Assembly: GCF_027943255.1 (NCBI RefSeq)
Contig: NC_072897.1
Coordinates: 42,134,044-42,198,043 of the forward strand
DNA from: Anastrepha obliqua
Lineage: Eukaryota > Arthropoda > Insecta > Diptera > Tephritidae
Length of the DNA stretch: 64,000 nt
Direction of reading: 5' to 3'
Shown here: positions 1-10,608 of the stretch, piece after piece
How the letters are laid out: every line of letters begins with the position of its first letter
Numbering within the stretch: the first letter of the stretch is position 1
Notes under the pieces: model-generated
What the model was told of the DNA's origin: nothing
The model's input: only the letters and a program-made list of their open reading frames with translations
Databases searched by the model: none
Made by a program: the position numbers and the translations under genes

Positions 1-1477
1 ATTTTTCACCGAGTTTTTAAATAAAATTTTATCATTGATTATGAGTATAATGCTGTCAGGTTTCCCGTTAATCCTTCTCCTCGCCAGTCTTTAGACTTTG
101 GAGCTCTAACTTTTATTAAATCATATGTTAACAAAGCTATAATATATTCTCTCTTAAATGTGATTTCGGCGTAATGGTCCAGTAAATGGCTTTGTTGACC
201 TTGGTGTTGCTTCTGACTCAGGCTCCACCTTTGTTAATCACTTATGCTACATTATTCAGAAGGTATTCAAAGATCCCTATACGAGAAAAACCATTTTTAA
301 CTCTTTTGTCCATTCAAAGTAAGATTATGTCTCCGTAATCCAATTTGTAGTCAGTTAAACGTTTAATTCAATCCGCATTTTATTTTTTATTACCTTTAAC
401 AAGTGCGAAATATTTCTTTTTATCATAAACTCAATAAACACTGGATTGAATTGAATTTAGTCAGTCAGTCGGTTTAGTAGTTTTGCAAATTTTTATACGT
501 TAGTCTGTACAATTCCATCATCATAGACACTTTAAATTGACATTGAAAACTAACAGTACAAATAAGCTATGCTATTAAAAATTGCATTAATTGAAATTGA
601 GAACTAACAGTATAAATTAGCTATGCTATTAAAACTTTTTATTCTCAAATATGTGTTATATAACGTTTTGTAAGATAATTTGTTTTTATAGAGAATTTTT
701 GCGTATGATTGATCACAAAGCCAACATTAAAACAATTTTAACACCTTACTTCTCGCTAAATTAGGAGTTTCAAGAATTCTTTCGAGTTCAGGAAGGTTTT
801 AATAAATTCTTTTCGATAAAAAATACGAACAATTGAAGGAACCACAATTCATATAAAGTAATGTTTCGACCTATTGGAACTAACTGAAGTTGTCTTGTAT
901 TTTTGTGTGTTGTTGTTAACCATCTGACAAAGTTTTAATTAAAACAATTGAACTGTGTTCTTGAATTCTTTGTCGTTGTTTGTATGACTTTCCCTTTTGC
1001 ATTGACGAAGATAGAATATAGTAGATAGTACCTTGTAGATAGAAAATCTATTGCTGTATAATGGTTCGAAACATTTTAAAGAAGCCAATTAAATGGAGAT
1101 CTGTTTAAGCATCTTTATATATTTTTGTAAATTTTTTACAAAAACCAATCAGTTTAATTTCAATACGAGCCGTTGTAAGATATTCGTAGTACCACCAGCA
1201 AATGATTCCAATAATTTGTACTTTCTACAAGGTGGATAAGTATTAAGGTAGTTACCAACAATTTTCTTTGCAAAAATCGCTATCCTATTGCGCTCATAAG
1301 GATTGAATATAGTGAAATGGAATTGTGAAAGACCGGAAATTTCCCAACTCTTGATTATATAATATTTGGTCTCATAAGAAGTTGAATATTTTTTTATTAA
1401 CCATTAAATGATTTTCGGCCCATGATGACATTATATGACAAAATTTAAACAGCTTTTTATTTATTTAGTAATTCAAC
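1..1477. other. Unassigned AT-rich intergenic DNA
   Basis: No convincing gene or transposon was recognised here. The one visible structure is a near-tandem duplication of about 42 bp with a 52-bp period (about 539-580 and 591-632), built around the phrase AGCTATGCTATTAAA. A short stretch near 195-290 reads as an open peptide, but nothing supports a gene. Confidence 0.5.
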
Positions 1478-1695
1478 GGGTTAGTGCGCGACTACCATTC
1501 TAAGTACATAGGTTCAAATCTCCGTGCATGAAACACCAAAATGAAGAACGACTTTTTTTCAAATAACGGTCGACCCTCGGCAGGCAATGGAAAATCTCCG
1601 AGTGTATTTCCATTTGTGAAACAAGATTAAGACACACACCACAAATAAGAGGAGGAGCTCGGCCAAACACCTAACAGAAGTGTACACTCCAATTA
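1478..1695 (+). repeat. tRNA-derived SINE, tephritid type
   Basis: A tRNA-like head contains a good RNA polymerase III B box, GGTTCAAATCT, at 1511-1521 and an upstream A-box-like segment around TTAGTGCGCGAC. The body holds the phrases CGGTCGACCCTCGGCAGGC and GAGGAGGAGCTCGGCCAAAC, which recur in the SINE pieces near 37.4 and 38.1 kb. The combination of internal promoter, short length and no coding capacity is what identifies it. The link to tephritid flies is from memory of similar sequences, not from a search. The 3' end is not sharply defined. Confidence 0.75.
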
Positions 1696-2334
1696 TTTAT
1701 TTGTTTAACTCAGTCTTAACATAGCATAATTATTAGTGCTAGTCACAATAGGTTACAATTTTCATGATAAAATTTGCAAAGATATTTTAAGTTACATAGA
1801 AAAACCAATAATTCAAAAAAAGGAGAAAAATTACTTATAAATCCATATTATCTCTCTTAGTGCTAATATACATATTCCCGAAGTTCGAACCTAAATGTGT
1901 TTATGCTACTTATACATATACACTAAATTTTGAAGAAGAGAATTCCAAAGTCGAGTCACATTCACCAATAACTAACTGCCTTTCGTTTAGGATCTCACTG
2001 ACAGGAAGTTATTCTGCGGTACCCAGGTACGATAAAGTAGTAGATTCTTTGCAAAAGTAAGAGGGATCTGAACTGAAGCTTATCCAGGGACATGGAGTAC
2101 ATAGTGTCAACAAGGTGAGCAAAATGGTATCTTGCCTTAATCCCAAACACATAACGAGTAATATTATTGGACAGTATATTAAGCTTGTGCTTGCACGAAT
2201 TACCGATGGTCACCTTTCAACCAGCAGCAATCCAGAATCACCGATAGTCACCGTCAACCCAGGTCCTACCTACCAACAGCGGATACGAGTTCAACAAACT
2301 AAATTGGCACAGATATGAGCACATACTTACATAC
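1696..2334. other. Unassigned sequence upstream of the Gypsy-A LTR
   Basis: Nothing coding was recognised; the short open frames here have no family features. Part of this may belong to the Gypsy-A LTR, whose 5' boundary I could not fix because the second copy is cut by a Helitron at the corresponding place. Confidence 0.4.
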
Positions 2335-2741
2335 ATATATACACACATACGTAAGCATTTATTTTGTTAACCTCTTCCAAGAATTATTTCCAAATTGTTT
2401 CTTTAAATAAATATAATATATTATATGCTTGAATTGCACAAATATTAACATTCTACCTGAATTTATAATACAACAACAATTTCCCAAAAGTATTTTGCTT
2501 TTATTAATAATATGAATAATTAAGTCAACTTTACTTTTCGAAGAATTGTTTTAATTTTAATAATAAAAGTGCATAATTACATTATACATTTAGTCACTTT
2601 TACTTTTCTGGGAATTGTTTTGTTTCTTTGGTCTTTTTGTAAAAATTATTAACTATTGAAGTAGTATAAGTAAAAGAAAAACCTAAAATAAATTGCAATT
2701 ATTATCAATCAATCAACAACTCGTGTTGTTATTCATTAACT
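2335..2741 (+). mobile_element. Gypsy-A 5' LTR (17.6/297-like), 5' end uncertain
   Basis: This segment recurs almost base for base at 30035-30137 plus 35263-35560, where it is split by a LINE. Both copies end in ATTCATTAACT. Here the end is followed directly by a primer binding site, so this is the 3' edge of a 5' LTR; in the other copy it is followed by unrelated DNA. The left edge is set at the start of the sequence shared by both copies (near TACGTAAGCATTTATTTTG). That edge is a lower bound, since the other copy is truncated there by a Helitron. Confidence 0.7.
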
Positions 2742-2752
2742 GGCGCAGTCGT
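2742..2752 (+). promoter_or_regulatory. Primer binding site, tRNA-Ser type
   Basis: GGCGCAGTCGT lies immediately after the LTR. This is the pattern of the 17.6/297 branch of the Gypsy group, which primes reverse transcription with tRNA-Ser. It confirms the LTR edge and the plus-strand orientation of Gypsy-A. Confidence 0.7.
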
Positions 2753-2870
2753 ACGGGCGGCTTAAGTAAGTGGAAATCTTTTATATAAGAATAAAAAGTA
2801 GAACTTTTGTAAAAACGGTACTGCGAATGAAATTTAAAATTCAGAAAATATATAATAAAATTTGTATCTG

Positions 2871-3411
2871 CACTGAATGAATATCAGTGAAAGAAATTTA
2901 AAATTCAGAAAATATATAATAAAATTTTTATCTGCACTAAATGAATATCAGTGAAAGAAATTAAAAATTCAGAAAATATATCATAATTCAAACATTTTCT
3001 AAGTAAAAATCTGTAAAAAAAAATATAATTTTTATCTGCACTGAATGAATATCAGTGAAATTTAATAAAATCAAAAATTTTTTTATGAAAGTTAAAAAAA
3101 AAACAAAATCAGTGGAAAATATTTCTACACTGAATGAATATCAGTGAAAGAGAAAACAAACAAAAAAATTTAAATTCCAAAAAAAATATATATATACATA
3201 CATATACTAATTCAAAATATATATATATGAGTAAATATCTGTGGAAAATTTTTTCTACACTGAATGAATATCAGTGAAAAAGAAAACAAAAACAAAAATC
3301 CTGAGCGAATATCAGTGAAATTTCCAAATAAACAGAACGAATGCTGAATTCAAGCAAACTATATACAAAAATAATAAGATAATAAATATTTCATGCTGAA
3401 TGAATATCAGC
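2871..3411 (+). repeat. Seven-fold hairpin repeat in the Gypsy-A leader
   Basis: The motif CACTGAATGAATATCAGTG can pair CACTGA with TCAGTG around a 7-nt loop. It occurs at 2871-2889, 2935-2953 (one change), 3039-3057, 3128-3146 and 3258-3276. Degenerate forms lie at 3301-3317 and 3395-3411; the last reads GCTGAATGAATATCAGC, so its outermost pair has changed on both sides and the stem is kept. The spacers are A/T-rich and partly repeated. The array sits in the untranslated leader, the same position as the su(Hw) insulator repeats of the gypsy element; any regulatory role is inference. Confidence 0.75.
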
Positions 3412-3418
3412 ACATATA

Positions 3419-5395
3419 GTCCGTAAGCCAGCGACAGATTTTCACGACCAAGTTCCTCTCAGTCGATAATTCGTAAACTACCTCAGATAGTTGCATTATG
3501 AAGCATTGTGAACGTCAGCTGCGGCTCCGAGGGTGGGTTGAGCAGTTATAGCCAGCCTCGCACGTAAAAAAAAAATATTTTTAGTCATTTCCTCCCGATT
3601 AAAACATTGATCAAATTAAAGTTAGACTAATATTTTGAAGAAATAAAATTGTCAGCTGATTATAAAGTGGTGGATTATACGTAAGCTGGTCACACAAATA
3701 CAATTAATTAATTTACAATTAATTTAATAAATAAATAAGTCAGGTGGCTATATGTAAGTGGAATGTGCGTCAGCTGATGCCCTGAAGGTGTAACGTAGGA
3801 GCTAGTCGGAAACATTTATAGCCTAAGTAAATGTATCAGCTGACGAGTTTTCCCCCAATATACTGCCAGCTGATTTGTTTTATTACTTACAGGATCATTT
3901 CAACAATCCGCACAAACATTTTTTTTTTCGGGAGGAAATGACGTACTTGAAGTTATGCAACATTACATTTAATGTGCAAACTAAAATGTATAACACTGCC
4001 CTGCAAATTTCAATTTTTCTGATGCGAATAAGATGTGACCTAGGAATTTTCGCGCTGAGCACGAATCCGAGTTCAAAAATTTTCCATAACGTCAGGTTTT
4101 CGAGAAAAAGGGGGTTGAAACCCCTAAAAATAGCGTATTTGGCCATTTTTCAAAAATTGTGGAGCAGAACCCCAACGTGCTACGATCTTCGTTATTGTCA
4201 GTAATTGAAGGTTGAACTTTGCTCTTTGAAATAAGCCCAAGCCCAAATTGTTCGCATGCACCCTTAGAGTAGGGGGTGTACTTATGTCTATGGGGGTGGA
4301 GAAAAAAATGAACATAGGAACTTATCTACACCCAAGATAAGATATAATGAAAAGTGCAGTGTTCCTAAGGTATTTAGTGTCGCTGATTACAAATCTGAAG
4401 TCAAACATTCCATTTAAAAAGAAATAAAAAAATCAAATTCAAATTTTAAAAATCTAATACATCGTCTGACACACGATAGACATAAGTACACCCCCTACTC
4501 TAAGGGTGCATGCGAACAATTTGGGTTTGGACTTATTTCAAAGAGCAAAGTTCAACCTTCAATTACTGACAATAACGAAGATCGTAGCACGTCAGGGTTC
4601 TGCTCCATAATTTTTGAACAATGGCCAAATACGTTATTTTTAGGGGTTTCAACCCCCTTTTTCTCGAAAACCTGACGTGATGGAAAATTTTTGAACTCGG
4701 ATTCGTGCTCAGCGCGAAAATTCCTAGGTCACATCTTATTCGCATCAGAAAAATTGAAATTTGCAGGGCAGTGTTATACATTTTAGTTTGCACATTAAAT
4801 GTAATGTTGCATAACTTCAAGTACGTCATTTCCTCCCGAAAAAAAAATGTTTGTGCGGATTGTTGAAATGATCCTGTAAGTAATAAAACAAATCAGCTGG
4901 CAGTATATTGGGGGAAAACTCGTCAGCTGATACATTTACTTAGGCTATAAATGTTTCCGACTAGCTCCTACGTTACACCTTCAGGGCATCAGCTGACGCA
5001 CATTCCACCTACATATAGCCACCTGACTTATTTATTTATTAAAAACAATACATAAGCTATCATCTGATAAATTTTCGTTTGGGGGGAAATCACTGAAAAA
5101 ATTTTTTTTTTCATATTTGTGTGACCAGCTGACGTATAATCCATCACTTTATAATCAGCTGACAATTTTATTTCTTCAAAATATTAGTCTAACTTTAATT
5201 TGATCAATGTTTTAATCGGGGGGAAATGACTAAAAATAATTTTTTTTTACGTGCGAGGGTGGCTATAACTACTCAACCCACCCTCGGAGCCGCAGCTGAC
5301 GTTCACAACGCTTCATTATGCAACTATCTGAGGCATTTTACGAATTATCGACTGAGAAGAAATGACTGACAAAAATTAGCACCTGGCTCACGGAC
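3419..5395. mobile_element. Foldback DNA element with ~0.9-kb inverted arms
   Basis: Two long inverted arms (about 3419-4291 and 4476-5395) surround a spacer of about 180 bp. The ends read GTCCGTAAGCCAG and CTGGCTCACGGAC, and a TA dinucleotide flanks both, consistent with a TA target duplication. The right arm carries about 70 extra bases near 5041-5125. The apparent proteins in the arms (about 3940-4204 plus and 4563-4829 minus) are the same peptide read from the two arms and match no family I know. CAGCTG occurs about five times in the left arm and six in the right. The element lies in the Gypsy-A leader. It encodes no recognisable transposase, so it is probably non-autonomous; superfamily unknown. 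Confidence 0.85.
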
Positions 5396-5397
5396 TA

Positions 5398-5724
5398 ATA
5401 GAAATATAACACATAAAAATAAAATAAAAAATTAAAGAAACGAGGGACTTTTGCTAAAAGAGCCACTTACTTATCCGTGAACCAACTTGATTGATGATTT
5501 TTGCCATGCTAATATTACTAGCATTAATGTATAATAAGTACACATATTATTTCTATATTGTAAGCGTAATTAATGCCAAAACTAAGGGTTTCGCCGTATA
5601 GTATATTTAAAAGTAAAAGCCTTAAAAATTTATCTTCAATTCCTGAACAATCAAGTCCAACGAATATGAACAGTCATCAGAGCAATTCAGGACCAGTAGA
5701 TGTATTTCAATCGTTAAGAATTCC
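5398..5724 (+). other. Remaining Gypsy-A leader
   Basis: A/T-rich sequence between the foldback element and the first recognisable gag codons. No promoter or start codon can be assigned with confidence. Confidence 0.4.
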
Positions 5725-6722
5725 AGATTAAACAATTGCCGACTTTCGATGGTAACCCTAGGTTACTAAATGAATTTATTAATTATGTAGAGGAAATCCT
5801 CATGTTCATCAGAGGAACAGATAAAACTCCATATGGATAAATTTTGTTAAGGGCCATACGCAATAAAATAGAAGGCCAAGCAAATTAAGTGCTTAATATG
5901 TATGGCATCCCATTAAATTGGGACAACATCAAAGCAAATCTGATAACTCATTATTCAGATAAAAGATCAGAAACTTCGTTAATAAAAGATCTTCACACAT
6001 TAAAACAATATAACAAATCATTTGAGAAATTCTATGGCGAAATAATAGAACTACAATCCGCTCTTTGTAATAATATTTTATTGCATGAGCAAGATCAAAA
6101 TGTTATAAACGCTAGGAAGGCATTATATGGGGAAATGTGCTTTCGTAACAGGGCTAAGAGACCCATTAGGAGCCACAATAAGGGCTATAAGACCTAATAC
6201 CTTAGCTGAGGGATTAAATTTTTGCATTAAGGAATAGAATATATACTACCAACAATATCATAGGTCCTCAAATAGATTTTATCAGTATAAGCAATATAAT
6301 TCCCCACACGAAAAAGACCGATTTTATAATAAGCCATATTATAATAATAGTCAATAGGTAACACCAACGGGCTAGCACCAACAGTTCCACGAAACATGAG
6401 TTATGGACGAAACGCCAATATTAATCAGAACAATTATAATCATTTTAGCCACCGATTTAGGCAATTTAATAGGAATAATCCACAAAACCAAATACCCTTC
6501 AACAACAATACATTCGAGTTCCCTCAGCGAGAACCAATGGATACGTCGACTGGGTTCTCTTCCTTGAGAAATAGGAACCCTTTCCCAAGTATCAAGCAGA
6601 GTCCGAGCTCACAAAGTAGGATATACGAGAACATGGAAATCAATAATATAAACGAAGTAGGGGAGGAATATGAATTAACCAACGTTGAAGAAGAAATAAA
6701 TTTTCACGGCACTGAAAGTTAG
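5725..6722 (+). pseudogene. gag: Gypsy-A gag remnant
   Basis: Read across interruptions, the frame gives a Gag polyprotein of the 17.6/297 type, the structural protein of retrotransposon particles. The segment from about 5735 reads FDGNPRLLNEFINYVEE, followed by ILLRAIRNKIEGQA and an open stretch at 5889-6145 containing GIPLNWDNIKANLITHY. Stops interrupt near 5826 and 5885, and a frameshift near 6140 moves the reading to GLRDPLGATIRAIRP. The Asn/Gln-rich C-terminal part (6396-6722) is open and ends in TAG. There is no zinc knuckle, as in several relatives. It lies between the leader and the protease remnant and cannot give full-length Gag. Confidence 0.8.
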
Positions 6723-6741
6723 GTTTTCCAGTAACAAAATT

Positions 6742-6997
6742 TTGAAATTTCTAATAGATACTGCGGCATCTGCATCCTTCATTAATCCGCAACATGTAGA
6801 TCAAAAACAGCAAATTATGTGTAAACCAACGATTATAAAAACAATTTTAACAAAACATAAAGTAGACAAAATGGTAATATTACCAATATTTAAAGAATTT
6901 ACACAAGAGAGTAAACTATATATAAACTATATTCAAATTTCATAATTACTTCGATGGTCTATTAGGCATTGACTATTTATCCAATATAGGAGCCAAG
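6742..6997 (+). pseudogene. Gypsy-A protease remnant, 5' part
   Basis: The retroviral-type aspartic protease that would cleave the polyprotein. The active-site region reads KFLIDTAASASFINP; the usual D-T/S-G has become D-T-A, so the Gly is lost. After a frameshift near 6940 the reading continues YFDGLLGIDYLSNIGAK, the conserved second half of the fold. It stops at 6997 where the R1 LINE inserted and resumes at 15358. Reverse transcriptase, RNase H and integrase of this copy are not found in the window. Confidence 0.75.
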
Positions 6998-7499
6998 GGC
7001 ATCTCCCACAAGGAGGTGATGGGTACGACGACCCCGCGGACCCTAGCAAGATGTCCCTCGTTTCAGCGACTTTGAGTTAGCTAGAAAGTTAGGAGACAAA
7101 ATCCAGCACATGTCTGTTCCCATATTGGGCGGTGTGCTGATCAGTGTCTGTTCACCATGTTAGGTGCGACTGTATGTAAAAAGCATGACCGGTATGCAAC
7201 GGGGCGCACTGGGAGTCCCTGGATAGGTCGTTATGGCTTTCCACCTGCAACCTTAAAGGGGTGATGTGAGTTCGCTCTGCCGATGTGTTAGCTTCGTTGT
7301 ATATCAGTAACCAGCCGCCTTGGACCCTGGTCAGGAAGTGTTTATTGGGCGAAAGAGTAGTAGCTTTCGTTGCTCCGGGCGAGCGCCGGTCCGTCCGTGT
7401 TTTCCGGGATCGGTAAAGCGTAGGTCAGGCCTCAGGGAACTGGGGTAGGAGCATTGCGTCCGAGGGTACACCCTGCACACGATGCGCTGGTTAAATAAA

Positions 7500-9044
7500 A
7501 AAGAATGGAAACAATTAAGGAAAAAAGACAAAAATAAGAAAAACAGCAGAAGGCCATTACTGATGGAGATATAGAGCAGAGCCCTTTCGTAAAGAAACCT
7601 CGATTGCTTCGCTCGCCACCACAAAAAGCGAATTTACCCCTTACGAGAGGAACAGTGCCAAATATAGGAAAATCAAAGACGGTCAATGAAGGAACTGAAA
7701 TGACGCCTCAAGAATTCGACGTAAGAGTAACGTCAAAAGAGGTTAAAAATACTCCAAATGCGCCCAATGCGCCGTCGCATACCCTGTAACTGCAAAGGAC
7801 GCAAACACAGAACGGGAAACCAATGCATCTCCGCGACAAGAGTTTATTCTCAAAATGCGAGCGGAAGAAGAGGAAGCCGTAGAGAAATGTTCGAGAGTGC
7901 TTAGGAAGATGAAAGCAGTTATATTGAAGAGTAGGAATACTCCCACGGAAATAAAGACCGGAGTCTCAGAGCTTGACGAACTGTTTGACGTCATGAAAAA
8001 CTGCAGAAGAGGTTGGATCCGAGCTGAGAAAGCCGGTAAAGGTCATCTCTTGCAGGACAGAACCACAAAAGAAATCGGAGGTGACATCCCCGCAACAGCT
8101 CGAAAAACAGGTGTTGTCCAGGAGAGTCCTCCTTTAACAGCAAAACGGAATGTACCAAGTCCTGCCTCACCCGACTCTTCGAAGAATCTAAGAGTTCAGA
8201 GCCTGAGAAATGGCAAGTGGTAAGCCGGCAAAAATCTAGGCCCAATACCGTGCCAAAAGGAAGTGATGGAGCGCAAAACGACGGAGCAAGGAAGGCTAAA
8301 GCGAGCCAAAAGAAGAATGAACGAGCACCAAAACCAAAATCGGAGGCTGTGTTGGTAAAGCCGGTAGAGGGCCACAGTTATGCTGAAATCCTCAAAAACA
8401 TCCGAGAAAAGACCATGCCAGACGAAACCACAACGGTGAAAGGCATAAGAAGAACCAAAACTGGCGCTCTTTTACTTGAGTTAGAAAAGGGGAAAACAGT
8501 TAACGCTGATTTTTTGAAACAACTAGAGGAAACAGTAAAAACGGTCGGTTCCATTACAACCCTCAGACCAACTTCAACTGTACAGATCAGAGACTTGGAT
8601 ACCGTCACGGAGAAGAAGGAAGTTGATGACGCTGTGAGAAAAATGCTAGCTGACACTAATGAAAATATCGATGTTAGGATCACAAAACCTAATCAACGAC
8701 AACAAGTACGGGCTTATGTTACTCTTGCTATTGAAAGCGCAGAAAAGCTGCTCAAGCAAACTAACATCAAAATCGGATGGGTTAGTGCAAGGATGAGAGC
8801 TAGCACATCTCTGAAGCGCTGCTACCGGTGCTTCGGGGTCGGACACTTTCAATCAAACTGCAAAGGACCAGACAGAAGTGGAAAAGGTATATGCATCCGA
8901 TGTGGAGAAGCTGGGCACAAAATGAAAGAGTGCACCAAAGAGCCCAAATGCTGCCTATGCACTGATGCCAATCGCAACGAGACAAAGCATATGCCAGGCT
9001 CGGGCAAATGCCCGATGACAAAAGAAGATGCCAAGATAAGATAA
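7500..9044 (+). pseudogene. R1-clade LINE ORF1 (nucleic-acid-binding Gag-like protein)
   Basis: ORF1 of R1-type LINEs binds the element RNA. Three different frames carry it: about 7604-7789, 7855-8223 and 8217-9044, so at least two frameshifts are present. The middle part has an acidic and coiled segment, then KTGVSELDELFDVMKN. The last frame (275 residues if started at 8217) is Lys-rich at its start and ends with CCHC zinc knuckles, CYRCFGVGHFQSNC and CIRCGEAGHKMKEC, then a third C-x2-C set. This ordered cluster is characteristic of R1, TRAS and LOA-like ORF1. ORF2 begins 4 bases after the stop. The true start is not certain. Confidence 0.8.
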
Positions 9045-9047
9045 AAT

Positions 9048-10445
9048 ATGATTATACTTCAAGCAAATATGCACAGGAGTAAAAACGCAGACCTGCTAAT
9101 GGAGCGTTTTCCTTAGAAAAGGAGTTCAAGCAGTATTGATAAACGAACAATACGCTCAATCCGAGAAAGCTTGGATCGAAGACGAGTCGGGAACTGCCGC
9201 CATCTGGCTGCCTAGGGGCACAAATTTCATAATAATCGCGAAAGGCGATGGTTTCGTCTACGTTCAAAACAGCCAATTTACAATGATAAGCTGTTATCTT
9301 ACACCGAACGACAATATAGATGAATTCACCCGGAAACTGCAAAGTATTGAAGACAAAGCCTTTAGTTTAGAGGGACGGCTAATAATAGCGGGAGACTTCA
9401 ATTCAAAAGCAACCGAATGGGGCTCGGCGACAACGAACTCAAGAGGTAGACGAGTACTGGACATGGCAGCCAGACTAGGTTTAGTGATGCTCAACACAGG
9501 AACGACTACGTACCAAAAGCCAGGTTGCGAAGGCACAACACCCGACATTACCCTAGCATCGGAAAGCATAGTCCCCTTTACTAAAGACTGGAGAGTCCTG
9601 GAAGATTACAATGGGAGTGAGCATCAATACATCACGTTTTGCACTGAAATGGAAAACCAAAGAGTGCGTGAAAATCGAAATAAAAGTACACGCAAATGGA
9701 ATATAAACAAGCTAAACCCAGCGACGCTCCTTGCAACTATTGACGAAAGTAAAATGACGATCTGTACGAGTAGTACAGCAAAAACACTAGTCAAGACCAC
9801 AATGCAATGCATTACGATAGGTTGCAACGCATCTATGCCTAAAATAGATAAAAACAAAAAAAGAAATGCTGTATACTGGTGGACACATGAGATCGCAGAA
9901 CTTAGAGATATGTGCATCCATAAGCGTAGAAAGTATACTAGGGCCAGAAGATTGGGCCCGGCGATAACGGAATCCGAAGAATACAAAAAGAGCAGAAAAA
10001 AATTGAGGAAAGCTATAAGCCAAAGCAAAAAAGACAAATGGGAAGAGCTACGAAACGATCTAAACAATAACCCATGGGGGTTGGACTACAAAATCGTTAT
10101 GAAAAAGCTAGGAGCCAAATCCCCTACTGCTGATATGGAAACCGAAGTCGTAAGCAAAATAGTCGACACACTCGTCCCAACACACTGTGCTGAGAGGGAA
10201 GAACTCGAGCATGAAGCAACGGAACCTGCCCCATTCACAGAAGAAGAACTTATGGATTCTGCAAAAGCAATGAAGTGCAATAAAGCGCCAGGACCTGATG
10301 GCATAGTTGCAGAAATATTGAAACTATTGGCAATCGAACGCCCTCTTCTGCTGCTAAACATGTACAACGCATGCTTAAAAGAAGGAATTTTTCCATATAT
10401 ATGGAAAAAACAAAAACTGGTACTAATTAGTAAGGAGAAGGGAGA
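9048..10445 (+). pseudogene. R1-clade LINE ORF2, endonuclease and start of RT
   Basis: ORF2 supplies the AP-type endonuclease that nicks the target and the reverse transcriptase that copies the RNA there. The start ATG at 9048 reads MIILQANMHRSKNADLL, then a deletion and frameshift near 9100-9120 shift the reading to GVQAVLINEQYAQSEKAW. Endonuclease motifs GDFNSKATEWGS and, near 9616, SEHQYI follow; the second normally contains SDH, so a conserved Asp is Glu here. The RT start reads KCNKAPGPDGI near 10278. The frame runs without a stop into the inserted Jockey LINE, giving a chance 490-residue fusion frame (9136-10608). The second half of ORF2 is at 13532-15098. Confidence 0.85.
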
Positions 10446-10608
10446 AAAAAATGTGACTGACAATCAAAACAATAATATCAGCCAAAGTCTACAACTCATT
10501 CTGAACAAAATGACTATACTTGAAAAATCATTTTCAAACATGAATGAGAGAGTGATCAAATTGGAAAGTAGTAACAAAAAAACTACTTCCAAACCTAAAA
10601 GGAGATAA
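10446..10608 (+). pseudogene. Jockey LINE ORF1, C-terminal tail only
   Basis: The reading is Asn/Gln-rich and then coiled-coil-like, with LILNKMTILEKSF and NERVIKLES, ending in a basic tail and TAA at 10606-10608. The zinc-knuckle region usual for Jockey ORF1 is missing, removed by 5' truncation. The stop overlaps the ORF2 start in TAATG, an arrangement that fits termination-reinitiation of ORF2. It is in frame with the upstream R1 endonuclease frame by chance. Confidence 0.65.

Noticed and set aside
195..320. Possible retroviral protease scrap reading DSGSTFVNH
   Set aside because: A DSG triplet alone is weak, and no neighbouring Gypsy domains could be found on either side.
3875..4829. Mirror-image proteins of 109 and 88 residues
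   Set aside because: They are one non-coding sequence read from the two inverted arms of the foldback element, with no family features.
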